Assembly: GCA_020847985.1 (NCBI GenBank)
Contig: JADLBC010000037.1
Span: forward strand, 1-39,536
Direction of reading: 5' to 3'
Source: Dehalococcoidia bacterium
GTDB lineage: Bacteria > Chloroflexota > Dehalococcoidia > Tepidiformales > Tepidiformaceae
DNA length: 39,536 bases
The translations under genes and the position numbers were made by a program. Shown in pieces: positions 1-7,629 of the stretch. A model generated the notes under the pieces. The model was not told where the DNA came from. It ran no database searches and saw only the letters and a program-made list of their open reading frames with translations. Positions within the stretch are counted from its first letter, which is position 1. Every line of letters starts with the position of its first letter.

Positions 1-2860
1 CTTCCGCGGTACCCGAGGCGGTGCTGTTGTTGGCGTTATCGGCCGGGCCACCCGCGAGGAGCGCCCAGTCGTCCGGCATCACCCAGCGGTTCGCCGGGAG
101 GACGTTCAGCGGATCGTCGGTGCTCGCGGCGCGGCCCGACGGGTTCTCATTGACGAACCAGCCCTTCACGCGGCCGCGAACCAGCAGGTCCTTGGACACG
201 TTCCAGTCGAGGGTCGTCACATCCTTCGAGGCATCCCACGGGTTGCCCGGGGTGAAGTCGGTGAGGATCGGGCTGTTGTGGTTGACGCCCTTGGAGACGT
301 CGTCCACGAGCGAGACCGTCACGCTCTCGAACTTCATGTAGTAGATGACGAACGCGCGCTTGGTCACGTCGACGACGGCGGTCGGAGTCGTGTCACTGAA
401 GACAGTGAACGCCTCGATATCGACCTGGCCCGGGTCTTCGGACTCGAAGATCACGCGGCTGATGCAGGCATCCTGCGGGCGAGTCGGGGCGTCGCCAATC
501 TGCGACACGTCCGAGCTCAGGTACACGGTCGCCTCATCGGCGCCGTCGAGCATCGCGCCCAGGCCGGCAACGAAGTTGCCGGGGCCGCTGCCCTTGACGT
601 AGCGAATGGCGCCAACCGGCGGGCAAACGCCATTCGGCGCCGCCGCGATGGTGACGGACGATTCGCTGCGAATGCCGGCGATGTCGCCAGGCGGAATCCG
701 CCAGTCAGCCTCGACGACGACGCGGTTGCCCGCCCACGCGAGGATGACCTTCTTCTGCGACACGACGGTCGTGAAGTTGAACGTCACGATTTCCGTGACG
801 GTCAGGCCGGTGCCCGAGCCAAGCGGACCAGGCTCGCGACCGGTGAAGGTGATGACCGGGGCAGTGGAGCCCGGCGTGCAGTTGTTCAGCGGCGTGGTGC
901 CGACGTTGAACTTCGGAGCCGGGGTGTGACCCACGGTGCCGTTGCTGTTCAGCTCGGTCGTGCCCTGGACAATCAGGACAGCGGCGCCGCTGTTGTGCGC
1001 GGCAGCGGTGCTGCCGGCGGCCACACCCGTCGCGCTCGTGCCGCGGACAACCGTCAGGTCGGCCCCGGCCACATGCGTGACGAGCATGTATTCGCTGTCG
1101 ATCTTGATGACGTCGCCAGCACGGAACGGCGAGCCGCTATCCACGGTGACCGACGTCGTGCTGTTGTCCGTGCCACCGCCCGCGAGGAAGGTGTCGTAGA
1201 GGATGCCACAGCCGCTCCAGCTGACCGTCCAGATGACGCCCACGAGGGACGCGCGGACGACGCTGTTGGCGCGGGTCACGTGGCTGCCGTTGAACACGTC
1301 AGACACGGTGATGACCTGGCCGTTGGCCGTCTGGTAGAGGCCGGTGCCCGGGTTCAGGACGAGCCCGAGGCTGCCGGTGACGACCGGGGTCGTCGTGGAA
1401 TCGCCCGTGCCCGAGCCAGTCGCGCCGCCCGAAAGGGTGACGGTGCTGTCTTCGAGGACGTTCCATTCCTTGATGAGCGCGCGGTTCACGCGCACGGCGC
1501 CTTCGCCGTTACCGTTGGCGTTCGAGTCCCAGTCCACATGGACCGAGGTCGTCCCGTCAGCGGCGACGTAGTTGACCGAGATCTCCTGGTCGCCCGCGCC
1601 CGTGGAGACCCACGAGAAACAGGTCGCACCGGCGAGACCACCATTGCCCGGGACACCATTCACGATGTCGCCGATCGGGCGGCCGTTGCCAACGAAGATC
1701 TGGACGTCCGTGAACGTCGGGCTCTGGGGCTGCGTCACGACTTCAGAGCCGGCGTAGCCGCCACCAGGCGTCACGATGATCTGGGTGTTCGGAAGCGTCA
1801 GCGGGATGTCGATCGCCGTCGGCGTCGGCGTCGTGACGGTGCCGGTATCGGCAACGACCGAGCAGACGACGTGGCGCGAGCCGCGAACGTTGTTCTGAAC
1901 ATCCTGGCCGCCGAAGGTCTCGCCAGCCGTGACCACCGAAGTGGCGTTGTCGGCCACATGGCGGAGCTCGGCGACGACGAAGGTCTTCGTGCCAAGGGAG
2001 CTGACGAACGGCGTGCCGGCCGGAACCGTCGCAGTCGTCAGGTCGGTAATGCCGTTGATGCCGACCGTGTACACGCCAGGCGTGTTCGCGGCGACGGTAA
2101 CGGTCACCTGCGTGGTGTCCGACTCATCCGGGTCCGTGACCGTCGGGCCGGACACGATGGTCAGGCCATTCGGGTTGTAGACGTCGGAGGCGGTGCACTG
2201 CACCGTCGAGTCGCTGGGCTGCGCGCCGCCCTGAACCGAGGTGTCGCTCGCGCAGGTCTGGTTCGCGGCCAGCGTGAACACGAAGGTCTCGGCAACGCCG
2301 ATGGCATTCGTGGCCGCGGCCGGGGTCGCGCCAGCGGTCGAGCGGGTCAGGCCACCACCGGTGGTCTGACGCGCCGTGCTGTCGCTATCGACCCAGATGA
2401 ACGTGATGTCACCGGGGTTGCCGGGGCCGGTCACGACACCCTGCACCGTGAAGGTGTAGGTAGTACCGGCGGGGGCGCCGGTGAGCGGGCCGCTGCTATT
2501 GCACTCGATGCCCGTGAGGCCGCCGGCGATGGCGCCGTCGCAGGTCGCGAGCGTGTAGAGGGCCGACGGAGTGCCGGCGGCGCTGACGTCGGTCAGGGTG
2601 ACGTTGGCCGGGTTTGCGACCTGGAACGCCACCGCACCGGTCGTGGTGCCATTGGTGAGCGTGATCGACGCGGTGTACGTGAGGAGACTGCCGCCAGAGG
2701 GCGTCCCCGTAACCGCGACCGAACTCACCGTCGTCGCCGGGAACGTCGCCGAAGCGGACGTCCAGAACGACGCAAGCACCGCGACCATCGCGGCGAGAGC
2801 GAGCACGAGGCCGAACTGGCCCCGGCGCGACTTCGCCACATGGACGGGTTGAATACTCAA
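1..2860 (-). CDS. Giant exported surface protein, N-terminal part (3' end beyond window)
   Basis: An open frame of 953 codons runs to the left edge without a stop. It starts at TTG 2860, with GGAGAGG about 9 nt upstream; the next in-frame start, GTG 2839, has no ribosome-binding site. The N-terminus is a signal peptide or anchor: basic residues (KSRRGQ) followed by a hydrophobic stretch at about residues 17-38 ending in SASA. The rest is rich in Thr, Ser, Val, Gly and Asn with few Lys, typical of a beta-rich extracellular protein of the DUF11/Ig-like repeat kind. A short segment (RAGDVIKIDSEYMLVTHVAG, about residue 600) resembles beta-modules found in phage-tail-like and surface proteins. A later segment (KKVILAWAGNRVVVEADWR) resembles conserved blocks I associate with Chloroflexota surface proteins. 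The function is probably cell-surface or S-layer-like. The exact family cannot be fixed, and the C-terminal anchor lies outside the window. Confidence 0.85.
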   Translation of the reverse strand, partial: MSIQPVHVAKSRRGQFGLVLALAAMVAVLASFWTSASATFPATTVSSVAVTGTPSGGSLLTYTASITLTNGTTTGAVAFQVANPANVTLTDVSAAGTPSALYTLATCDGAIAGGLTGIECNSSGPLTGAPAGTTYTFTVQGVVTGPGNPGDITFIWVDSDSTARQTTGGGLTRSTAGATPAAATNAIGVAETFVFTLAANQTCASDTSVQGGAQPSDSTVQCTASDVYNPNGLTIVSGPTVTDPDESDTTQVTVTVAANTPGVYTVGINGITDLTTATVPAGTPFVSSLGTKTFVVAELRHVADNATSVVTAGETFGGQDVQNNVRGSRHVVCSVVADTGTVTTPTPTAIDIPLTLPNTQIIVTPGGGYAGSEVVTQPQSPTFTDVQIFVGNGRPIGDIVNGVPGNGGLAGATCFSWVSTGAGDQEISVNYVAADGTTSVHVDWDSNANGNGEGAVRVNRALIKEWNVLEDSTVTLSGGATGSGTGDSTTTPVVTGSLGLVLNPGTGLYQTANGQVITVSDVFNGSHVTRANSVVRASLVGVIWTVSWSGCGILYDTFLAGGGTDNSTTSVTVDSGSPFRAGDVIKIDSEYMLVTHVAGADLTVVRGTSATGVAAGSTAAAHNSGAAVLIVQGTTELNSNGTVGHTPAPKFNVGTTPLNNCTPGSTAPVITFTGREPGPLGSGTGLTVTEIVTFNFTTVVSQKKVILAWAGNRVVVEADWRIPPGDIAGIRSESSVTIAAAPNGVCPPVGAIRYVKGSGPGNFVAGLGAMLDGADEATVYLSSDVSQIGDAPTRPQDACISRVIFESEDPGQVDIEAFTVFSDTTPTAVVDVTKRAFVIYYMKFESVTVSLVDDVSKGVNHNSPILTDFTPGNPWDASKDVTTLDWNVSKDLLVRGRVKGWFVNENPSGRAASTDDPLNVLPANRWVMPDDWALLAGGPADNANNSTASGTAE

Positions 2861-2896
2861 GTTCCTTACCTCTCCAGTCGTGTGACTGACTGTGCC

Positions 2897-2931
2897 CCCC
2901 GGGTTTCCCCGGGGCCGCCCGAATCGGGCGG
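2897..2931 (-). promoter_or_regulatory. Two adjacent hairpins before the surface protein start
   Basis: On the minus strand the first is CCGCCCGA, one base, TCGGGCGG (2915-2931). It is followed at once by CCCCGGG-GAAA-CCCGGGG (2897-2914), a 7-bp stem with a GNRA-type GAAA loop. They end about 37 nt before the TTG start and 20 nt before its Shine-Dalgarno sequence. There is no U-tract, so these are more likely leader structure or an mRNA stabiliser than a terminator. Confidence 0.5.
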
Positions 2932-3202
2932 AGGTTGTTTCCGGACTCGCCCGGATCTGCGGGCGCCGCGCTCACAAGGAACGCGAAGTTGCTGGTGAGG
3001 TCGCCCGCTCGTCTGCCGCTCCTCTCCTGGCGCTGGCGGAGGCGGGTCCGGGCTTTCCCTCGATTGCCGTGTTCGGGTTTCGGTTCTTCGCCGTGCCATT
3101 CACCCTTTCAGCCCCGTGCCGCCAATGGCGGGTGGGCCGCGCCGGGGTGCCTAGCTCGGCCGGGCACTCCCTCCTTTCATGGAATACGTCTCGAAATCGA
3201 AA

Positions 3203-3262
3203 GCCCGCTCAACATAAGGGCGGGTTCCCATCCGGGAGGGAAGGGAACCCGGTTGAGCGGGC
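3203..3262. promoter_or_regulatory. Nested perfect inverted repeat (long hairpin)
   Basis: The outer arms GCCCGCTCAAC (3203-3213) and GTTGAGCGGGC (3252-3262) pair perfectly over 11 bp. The inner arms GGGTTCCC (3222-3229) and GGGAACCC (3243-3250) pair over 8 bp. The loop is 13 nt and there is an 8-nt bulge on one side. The structure lies about 340 bp upstream of the surface protein start and 510 bp beyond the end of the PA14-like gene. It could be a transcription-stop or attenuator structure, or part of a structured leader. No T-run follows on either strand. Confidence 0.55.
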
Positions 3263-3634
3263 GATTCGGCAATTACGGCCGCGAAGGGCGCGGCAAAGGA
3301 GGTTCCAGATTCGACCAAGACGCCTCCCGGACATACGGCGCGGACAAAGCCGCCCGGCCCCGCGTTGCCGCGTGGCCGGTAAAGTCCGCTGAAAGGTAGC
3401 CAGCGCCTCTCCAAGGGTCAACACCTCGAAACCCACCTATTGGCGGGCAGACTCCTCCGTACTACCGGTAAACAACGCGTAACCGCACGCCGGGGTTAAC
3501 GCGCGTTTCGCTCTCGCCGAGAGAATTTCGAAAGATCTCGTGGGCTAATCGCCAGAGTCCGCCGCGCGCTTGTCGCATGTGGTCCTTCTCCCCCGGCGTT
3601 GCCCACAGGTACCCCACTCGTGCGGCGAGCTCTG

Positions 3635-3770
3635 GAGTTCCCAGTTCCCAGTACCCAGTTCCCAGACGAGTTCCCAGTACCCGGTTCCCAGTTCCCAGGG
3701 GCTAGCCCGGGGCGTCAGTACCCCGCGGGGTTGGCCCGCTCGAGCCTCGAGCCTCGAGCCCCGGGCGGGT
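3635..3770. repeat. Heptamer-armed intergenic element (GTTCCCA and GAGCCTC flavours)
   Basis: The left part is a run of 7-bp units of the GTTCCCA type, with variants GTACCCA and GTTCCCG. A GC-rich core with short palindromes (GGGGCTAGCCCGGGG, CCCCGCGGGG) follows, then a right arm of GAGCCTC units. The element ends one base before the stop codon of the minus-strand gene at 3772. It is related to the elements at 10952, 29947 and 39340. Confidence 0.75.
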
Positions 3771-3771
3771 G

Positions 3772-4344
3772 CTACCGCTCGCGGAGGAGGAACTTGCCGC
3801 CCTGGTCGCGCGCTTCGAGAGTGAGCGCGAGCTGGCCGCCTTCGTGGGCGATCGTTACTTCGAGGACGCGCGGGATGGAGGCGTCCTGCTGGTTGCCCAC
3901 TTCGATGCCGTTCGCCAGCACGCGCAGGGCGCCATCGTGTTCGAAGCGGAACGTGTACCGCCCGGGCCCGAGGTCGAACACGCCCGCCGCCGTCAGCGAC
4001 CAGGCGTCGTCGCGCATGTCGTTGAAGGGGGCGGTGTCGTAGGCCAGGTCGAGCGCGGGGACGAAACGCTGCGAATCCTCGATGACGCCGGGTTCGCCGC
4101 GGAAGTAGCGAACGAGCCAGCCCGCCTTCGGGTGGCCCGGCTCGGCCGGCGGCAACGGTGTCCGCGTGGGCGTCGCCTGCACGGGCGCGGGCGTGAACGC
4201 GGCCGGTGTGAGCTCGCCGGGGAGGGTCGTGAACACGCTGGGCCGCTCCGTCTTGCCGCCCTCGGGCCGGATGAACGGCACGACGAGGATCGCGGTCACC
4301 ACCAGGGCACCCAAACCCACGGCATCACGGCGGCTGAGCCCCAT
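3772..4344 (-). CDS. Membrane-anchored protein with PA14-like beta domain
   Basis: The protein has 190 residues. Residues 10-26 form one membrane segment (ALVVTAILVVPF), leaving the rest outside the cell. A Thr/Pro linker at about 45-70 (PVQATPTRTPLPP) leads to a C-terminal beta domain. The pattern GWLVRYFRG, then DAWSLTAAGVFDLGPGRYTFRFEHDGALRVLANG, matches the strand layout of PA14-type carbohydrate-binding modules, in which an aromatic-Phe strand precedes a DG turn. A role in binding a glycan or surface polymer is inferred. The family call rests on pattern only. The start is ATG 4344; a GACACT hexamer lies 6 nt upstream, resembling the leaderless arrangement seen elsewhere in the window. 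Confidence 0.75.
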   Translation of the reverse strand: MGLSRRDAVGLGALVVTAILVVPFIRPEGGKTERPSVFTTLPGELTPAAFTPAPVQATPTRTPLPPAEPGHPKAGWLVRYFRGEPGVIEDSQRFVPALDLAYDTAPFNDMRDDAWSLTAAGVFDLGPGRYTFRFEHDGALRVLANGIEVGNQQDASIPRVLEVTIAHEGGQLALTLEARDQGGKFLLRER

Positions 4345-4424
4345 GCCACGAGTGTCCGGGCGGGCGCGGTCGGGTGCAACGGCGCGTCAACCGCCGGTAC
4401 AGCGCCCCGAATCGCCCTTCGCGG

Positions 4425-4511
4425 CTACTTCAGGCCGACGATGGAGAGGGTGACGAGCAGCGCGATGAACGCGAGGCAGATGGCGCTGAGCGACCCGACG
4501 GTCTTCCACAT
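4425..4511 (-). CDS. Possible 28-residue single-span membrane peptide
   Basis: The frame starts at ATG 4511 and ends at TAG 4425. It encodes MWKTVGSLSAICLAF followed by a hydrophobic stretch ending in VGLK. Almost the whole peptide is one transmembrane helix with a Lys at each end, a common layout for small membrane proteins. It sits alone in the gap between the PA14-like gene and the divergent cytidylyltransferase gene. No strong Shine-Dalgarno sequence is seen (GGGGC at about -10). It is too short for codon statistics, so this is a reasoned guess. Confidence 0.4.
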   Translation of the reverse strand: MWKTVGSLSAICLAFIALLVTLSIVGLK

Positions 4512-4635
4512 GGTTCGTGCCCCGGACGATTTACGTGGCCTAATCGGCCCAATCAGCATCGTACGCCGGGGATGCCCGTGGCCACCAGCGGCGCGCCGGG
4601 CGAGCAGGCTCGCACGCCGGCCTTCGCCGCCCGCG

Positions 4636-4641
4636 TAAGAT
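4636..4641 (+). promoter_or_regulatory. -10 element, leaderless-type (cytidylyltransferase gene)
   Basis: TAAGAT is followed by exactly 6 nt (GGCCGG) and then ATG 4648. No Shine-Dalgarno sequence is present. This suggests transcription starts at or next to the start codon. Confidence 0.5.
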
Positions 4642-4647
4642 GGCCGG

Positions 4648-5379
4648 ATGGCGCAAGACAACGTCCCCCGGGCGGTGGTGCTCGCGGCCGGCGATGGCGG
4701 CCGGCTGGGCCCGCACACGGCCGTCCTGCCGAAGCCGCTCGTGCCCCTCCACGGCAAGCCGATCATCCAGTACACGCTCGAAGCGCTCGCGGCGGCGGGG
4801 GTGCGCGAGGCCGTCATCGTAACCGGCTATATGGAATCGCTGGTGCAAACCGCACTGGTCGAGAGCGCCACCCACGGCATCGCTCTCACCTTTGTTTCGA
4901 ACCCGCGCTTTCACGATGGCGCCTCCCTTTCCCTGCGCGCCGCCCGCGCGGCCACCGGCGCCGAGCCCTTCCTCCTCGTCATGAGCGACCACCTGCTCTC
5001 CACGGAGCTGATCTCGCGGCTCCTCGCGCGCGCGGCGAGCGGCGGCCCCCGCGACTCCTTCGTCGCCGCCGACCATTCGCATCACGACCCTGCGTATATA
5101 GAGGAAGCAACGAAGTTGTCACTCGCGGGCGATGGACGCGTGATCGCCATCGGCAAGATGCTCCCCGCATGGGACGCGCTGGACACGGGCGCCTTCCTGT
5201 TCGCCCCCGCGGCCTGGGAGGCGGTCGAGGCCGTGCCCGAGGATTGCGAGCTAAGCATCGTCTGCACGGAGCTTGCGCGGCGCGGCGAACTGACCGCCGC
5301 CGATGTCTCCGGCGCCACCTGGTACGACGTCGATACCCCGGACGACCTCGCGGCGGCCGCGGCCGTCGTGCCCGCGTGA
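4648..5379 (+). CDS. NDP-sugar/polyol-phosphate nucleotidyltransferase, IPCT-like
   Basis: The protein has 243 residues and a GT-A type nucleotidyltransferase fold. The N-terminal signature LAAGDGGRLGPHTAVLPKPL (residues 12-31) is the GxGxRxxPxTxxxPK nucleotide-binding loop. MSDHLLS at about 112 is the metal-binding Asp motif, and WYDVDTPDDL closes the domain. The next gene, 21 nt downstream, encodes a CDP-alcohol phosphotransferase that resembles di-myo-inositol-phosphate-phosphate synthase (DIPPS). In archaea and some bacteria these two activities are fused or paired as inositol-1-phosphate cytidylyltransferase (IPCT) plus DIPPS. The likely reaction is CTP plus inositol-1-phosphate to CDP-inositol, supplying the next enzyme. 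A choline- or glycerol-phosphate substrate is the main alternative. The start at ATG 4648 is supported by the TAAGAT box 6 nt upstream; ATG 4640 is out of frame. Confidence 0.8.
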   Translation: MAQDNVPRAVVLAAGDGGRLGPHTAVLPKPLVPLHGKPIIQYTLEALAAAGVREAVIVTGYMESLVQTALVESATHGIALTFVSNPRFHDGASLSLRAARAATGAEPFLLVMSDHLLSTELISRLLARAASGGPRDSFVAADHSHHDPAYIEEATKLSLAGDGRVIAIGKMLPAWDALDTGAFLFAPAAWEAVEAVPEDCELSIVCTELARRGELTAADVSGATWYDVDTPDDLAAAAAVVPA

Positions 5380-5400
5380 ACCCCCGGGCGGCGGACGCCG

Positions 5401-6000
5401 ATGGCCTATGACGGCATCGTCAGCCGCCACCTGAACCGCCGCCTGAGCGGGCCGCTGGCGGCCGCCCTCGCGCCCACACCGGTCACGCCGAACATGGTGA
5501 CGCTCTTCACCCTGGTGATGGCGTTCGTCGCGGGCGCGCTCATCGCCGCGAGCGCGAACATCGCGGGCGGGGTGCTCATCCAGGCCGTCTCCGTGATCGA
5601 TGGGGTCGATGGCGACCTCGCGCGCCGGACAGGCCGCGCCTCGCGCTTCGGCGAAATCCTCGACGCCGTCACCGACCGTTACGCCGATGCGGCGATGATC
5701 GCGGGCATGACCATCTTCGCCGTGCGCTTCGAAGGGCACGCGCACGCCGAGTTCGTGGGCGTCATCGCGCTCGCGGGCTCCCTCACCGTGAGCTACAGCC
5801 GCGCGCGCATCGAAGGGGCCCTGCGCATGGCGCCCTCGGACGGCGTGTTCGGCCTCGCCAGCCGCGACGTGCGGTCGCTCGTGGCCGCTATCGGGACGGT
5901 GCTCGGGCAGTGCTACTGGACGCTCGCCGTGCTCTTCATCGCGAGCGCGCTCACGGTCGCGTGGCGGCTGGCCTTCCTGGGCCTGCGGCGCCGGGCGTAG
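5401..6000 (+). CDS. CDP-alcohol phosphotransferase, DIPP-synthase-like
   Basis: This integral membrane enzyme has 199 residues. The family signature is complete: D67-G-V-D70-G71-x2-A74-R75-x8-G84-x3-D88-x3-D92, which binds two metals and the CDP headgroup. The N-terminal segment DGIVSRHLNRRLSGPL followed by TPNMVT resembles, from memory, the DIPPS half of the archaeal bifunctional IPCT/DIPPS proteins. With the upstream cytidylyltransferase it probably joins CDP-inositol to inositol-1-phosphate. The product would be phosphorylated di-myo-inositol phosphate, a solute of thermophiles, or a phosphoinositide headgroup. No inositol-phosphate synthase or phosphatase gene lies nearby, so the substrate is inferred. 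The gene converges on the DUF192 gene with a 6-nt gap. Confidence 0.8.
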   Translation: MAYDGIVSRHLNRRLSGPLAAALAPTPVTPNMVTLFTLVMAFVAGALIAASANIAGGVLIQAVSVIDGVDGDLARRTGRASRFGEILDAVTDRYADAAMIAGMTIFAVRFEGHAHAEFVGVIALAGSLTVSYSRARIEGALRMAPSDGVFGLASRDVRSLVAAIGTVLGQCYWTLAVLFIASALTVAWRLAFLGLRRRA

Positions 6001-6006
6001 GGCCGG

Positions 6007-6603
6007 CTACTTCGGCGTTGGCAACCCGGAAGCCGGCACGCGCACGATGCTGCCGATGGCGAACCCGTTCCGTTCGAACCAGCCCTGCTCCATCTCCAGC
6101 ACCATGCGATAGGGCACCGGGGGCTGCAGCACGGTGCGGTCGAGCGGCTTGCCGTCCTTCATCGAAACGATCACGCCGTCCTTATCGAGGTAGGCGATGG
6201 TGAGCGGGACGTAGGTGTTCTCCATCCAGAAGCCGCCCTGGAGGTCGCGCGGGAAGAGGAAGAGCATGCCCGTGTCCGCGGGCAGCGACGCCCGGAACAT
6301 GAGCCCCCGCTGGCGCTCGGCATCGTTCGAAGCGACCTCCGCGCGCACCTGTTTCTTCGTCGCGCCGTTCGCGGTCTCGATGGAGAGGGTCACGGTGGGG
6401 AGGTTGAAGGGCACGGGCGTCACCACGCCGGGCGGGAGCGTGGCCACCGGTGTGGGTGTGGGCGTGCCGGGCGCGGGCGTGGGCGTCGCGGCGGAGCCAT
6501 CGCAGGCCACGGCCACGAGGAAGAGCACGAAGGCGAGAAGGCCACTCAGCATGCGAACCACCCGGGCGGGCAGGAATCGGTGCGCGAAACGGCGCGAATC
6601 CAC
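6007..6603 (-). CDS. DUF192 family lipoprotein
   Basis: An export signal (LSGLLAFVLFLVAVAC) ends in a lipobox, so the Cys is probably lipidated and the protein anchored outside the membrane. A Thr/Pro linker (TPTPAPGTPTPTP) follows. The C-terminal domain carries the DUF192 blocks RGLMFRASLPADTGMLFLF, FWMENTYVPLTIAYLDKDG and the closing IGS.V segment. The family is widespread and of unknown function. The frame opens at GTG 6603 with AAGG upstream; ATG 6552 (MLSGLLAF) gives a more normal signal peptide and is an equally good start. It is divergent from the gene at 6679. Confidence 0.85.
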   Translation of the reverse strand: MDSRRFAHRFLPARVVRMLSGLLAFVLFLVAVACDGSAATPTPAPGTPTPTPVATLPPGVVTPVPFNLPTVTLSIETANGATKKQVRAEVASNDAERQRGLMFRASLPADTGMLFLFPRDLQGGFWMENTYVPLTIAYLDKDGVIVSMKDGKPLDRTVLQPPVPYRMVLEMEQGWFERNGFAIGSIVRVPASGLPTPK

Positions 6604-6678
6604 CCGCCCACCTTAGCCCGCTCGCCCGCCGCGCGGCAAAATCGGGACGCCGCGCCGCCCGCATCGAGGGTTCTCCCC

Positions 6679-7566
6679 ATGCCGAACGCCGCCCCCGCGC
6701 GCGAGCATGGGGCCGTGCAGCGACAACCGCGACCGCAATCGCAGGCGCCCGCCTCCAACGGCCTCATCGCGAAGCTGATGGCGAAGCCGCAGGTGCTGCT
6801 CCCCCTGGTCATCGTCGCGGGCATGCTCGGCATCGCCTTCGGGGTGCAGCCCGGCGGCAGCGGCGGCGGCACGCCCGCGAAGGCCTCGGCCAGTGAACCC
6901 ACGGTGGCGGTTTCGCCCACGGCCACGCCGCGCATCACGACACCCACGGCGGCCGCCACGAAATCTTCCCCGGGCAGCGCCGCCGGCCAGCCCACGACCA
7001 CCGCGGACGTGGCCGGCGTGCGCGCCACCCCGGCGGCGTCGCCCACCGTCGCCATCGACCTCACGCGCGAAACCACCCAGTGCGGCACCCTCCAGGAGAC
7101 ACCGACCGCGCTCTCCGTGGAGCAGTCCATCTCCGGCATCTCCGTGCGAGCGACGCGCGCCGCCGTTTACCCGGCCGAGTACTTCAAGTGCATCCTCATG
7201 GCCACGGGCGGGCAGGAAGCGAACGCGCTCGCGGCGTCGGTGGCGAAGGCCGTGCGCGATAACGGCGCCACCCACGCCGTGCTCATCGACCTCTGGATCA
7301 CGAACGCGGCGAAGGACTTCGGGCAGGTGAACCTGCGCACGGCCTCCCTGGCGGCGGCGGGCGCGGCGTTCAGCCCCCTCGCCACCCTCGGCGGCCGCTC
7401 CGAGGTCGTGGTTTCGAGCGGGCAGGGGCGCGCGGTGACGCTCGTGATCACGGTGAAGAACGGCGTGGGCGCGAACACCGGGCCGATGACGCTCACCCTC
7501 GATGCCCCCATGGCGAGCGGCAAGCAGGTGCCCGGGAAGTACCAGCTCTTCCTTCCCACCCCGTGA
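6679..7566 (+). CDS. Membrane-anchored protein with extracellular domain of unknown function
   Basis: The protein has 295 residues from ATG 6679, which has GAGGG 8 nt upstream; an upstream in-frame extension to 6580 overlaps the divergent gene and was not used. A cytoplasmic N-terminus of about 30 residues is followed by one membrane helix (VLLPLVIVAGMLGIAFGV). A Ser/Thr/Ala/Pro-rich linker leads to a C-terminal domain of about 150 residues. That domain has two Cys (CGTLQE and FKCILM) that could form a disulfide, and strand-like blocks such as HAVLIDLWITNAAKDF and AVTLVITVKN. The pattern recalls DUF4352-like Ig-fold domains, but the match is loose. Function unknown. Confidence 0.75.
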   Translation: MPNAAPAREHGAVQRQPRPQSQAPASNGLIAKLMAKPQVLLPLVIVAGMLGIAFGVQPGGSGGGTPAKASASEPTVAVSPTATPRITTPTAAATKSSPGSAAGQPTTTADVAGVRATPAASPTVAIDLTRETTQCGTLQETPTALSVEQSISGISVRATRAAVYPAEYFKCILMATGGQEANALAASVAKAVRDNGATHAVLIDLWITNAAKDFGQVNLRTASLAAAGAAFSPLATLGGRSEVVVSSGQGRAVTLVITVKNGVGANTGPMTLTLDAPMASGKQVPGKYQLFLPTP

Positions 7567-7629
7567 CCGCTCGCGCGGCGTGAAGCCCGGCATGGCGCAC
7601 CCGCCGCTTCCCCGCCAACATGGAACGCG

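Larger units (their letters stand above)
2861..3634 (-). other. Long gene-free region upstream of the surface protein gene
   Basis: No credible gene is seen on either strand; the open frames here have shadow-like composition. Read towards the surface protein gene, the region holds a nested hairpin (3203-3262), an AGGAGGG that is not followed by a good gene, several GC-rich inverted repeats and two adjacent hairpins (2897-2931) just before the start codon. A possible promoter lies near 3419 (TTGACC, 17 nt, TACCTT on the minus strand), which would give a leader of about 540 nt. A leader this long before a large exported protein suggests RNA-level control, but I cannot assign it to a riboswitch family. 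Confidence 0.45.

Noticed and set aside
278..2998. Very long plus-strand open frame of 906 codons
   Set aside because: Its product is dominated by Arg, Asp, His and Gly with no domain. The minus strand holds a coherent signal peptide and surface protein over the same bases, so this is an antisense shadow.
3050..3130. Possible ydaO (cyclic di-AMP) or GEMM (cyclic di-GMP) riboswitch on the minus strand
   Set aside because: GGGTGAAT and AAACCCGAA recall ydaO pieces, but their spacing is too short and the conserved CCGTCAGCTAACC-type block is missing. GEMM core blocks are also missing.
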